Shown here in pieces: positions 63,546-64,000 of a stretch of 64,000 nucleotides of DNA. Made by a program: the position numbers and the translations under genes. Numbering within the stretch: position 1 is the stretch's first letter; each line of letters starts with the position of its first letter. The stretch lies in the NCBI GenBank assembly GCA_963921195.1, contig OY992539.1, forward strand, positions 39,874,518 through 39,938,517, given 5' to 3'. Source of the DNA: Pegoplata infirma (Eukaryota > Arthropoda > Insecta > Diptera > Anthomyiidae). The notes under the pieces are model-generated. The model was not told the DNA's origin. It was given only the letters and a program-made list of their open reading frames with translations, and did no database searches.

Positions 63546-64000
63546 TTAGTAACATATATAATTCAATTTCACTCAAATTTGATTTGTATATATTTTCTAC
63601 ACTAATAAACGATCAAACCAAGTATAGATCCAATCGGTCCATGCTTGGATCGGGGCCCATTTTCCGGCAAACACTTCTTTTTGCAGCGTTTGTGCAACCC
63701 TAATACACACATATGCATGCAATACTGTGAATGTGTTAGTGTGTTTAAATGTAATTGTTATCCCATTGCGGATGTACTTGTGCTAATTTATGCACAATCG
63801 AACTTAAAATTCTCTTAACAATAAAGGAATTTCTAAAGTGCAGAAGACTTTGTATCTTTGCAAATTTAACACAGGCAACATTTTACAAAATTCTTCGCTA
63901 CATTTACTGCGGTCTTTGAAGTATAGAAAAATATATAGAGCAATATTTTATATATATCTATATATTCGAAAATAAATACAAGAGCAAACAAAGTTTAAAA
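63546..64000. other. Unique-looking non-coding DNA to the window edge
   Basis: CGATCAAACCAAGTATAGATCC, GGTCCATGCTTGGATCGGGG (a near palindrome of CCAAG/CTTGG with GATC) and CACACATATGCATGCAATACTG. No gene or repeat ends seen. Confidence 0.4.

Overview
This window is AT-rich, non-coding eukaryotic DNA packed with transposable-element remains. I found no intact host gene and no host exon, promoter or functional RNA gene I can defend. Long A/T runs, poly-CAN/CAG-type triplet stretches between repeats, and several repeats with a GGAC-rich core (ending in a TATACCC...GGGTATA pair) point to a higher dipteran, most likely a calyptrate fly (blowfly or house-fly type). That assignment is inference from repeat style, not from a gene. 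The window is probably intergenic or part of a very large intron.

Protein-coding remains are limited to two dead non-LTR retrotransposons, both on the minus strand: an R1/LOA/Jockey-like LINE (about 24621-26675) with recognisable endonuclease, reverse transcriptase (YADD box) and post-RT pieces, and the C-terminal end of an RTE-type element (37224-37927). A degenerate tRNA-derived SINE lies at 43070-43206. An 81-bp retro-insert with a perfect 12-bp target duplication sits inside the first LINE.

Most of the rest is DNA-transposon-like material with no transposase. Many elements can be delimited to the base from terminal inverted repeats (TIRs) plus target-site duplications (TSDs): hAT-like with 8-bp TSDs (8846-9592, 33395-36549, 41173-41579, 48149-49649), MULE-like with a perfect 9-bp TSD (57697-58259), Harbinger-like with 3-bp TWA TSDs (48704-49092, 61985-62420), piggyBac-like at TTAA (5236-5665, 6364-6884), and many TA-target elements. 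Several are long fold-back palindromes (8846-9592, 33501-35799, 40501-41603, 50515-51420, 56580-57660, 62543-63541).

Three abundant interspersed families, here called F1, F2 and F3, share a plan: an ACAAGT start, a short hairpin, a GGAC run, and a GGGTATA end. A fourth family, here B, carries CACC...GGTG hairpins and an expandable array of a short ATATTGATGAAAA-type unit (10275-13160, 15475-17640, 33320-38380). The locus at 33320-38380 is nested four levels deep: B, then a hAT-like element, then a fold-back, then a small MITE.

The most striking single structures are (1) a near-perfect 216+216-bp hairpin at 27608-28056 whose arms are each ten units of a 20-bp repeat; (2) a 1.3-kb TIR element present twice (10344-11668; 29069-30363) whose interior is a tandem array of about 155-bp units that also form part of its TIRs; (3) a satellite of a 17-bp perfect hairpin motif (31552-32110); and (4) nested insertions whose empty sites can be read from paralogous copies in the same window. 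I see no evidence for a novel protein-based system. The interest lies in repeat architecture and in possible hairpin-RNA sources.
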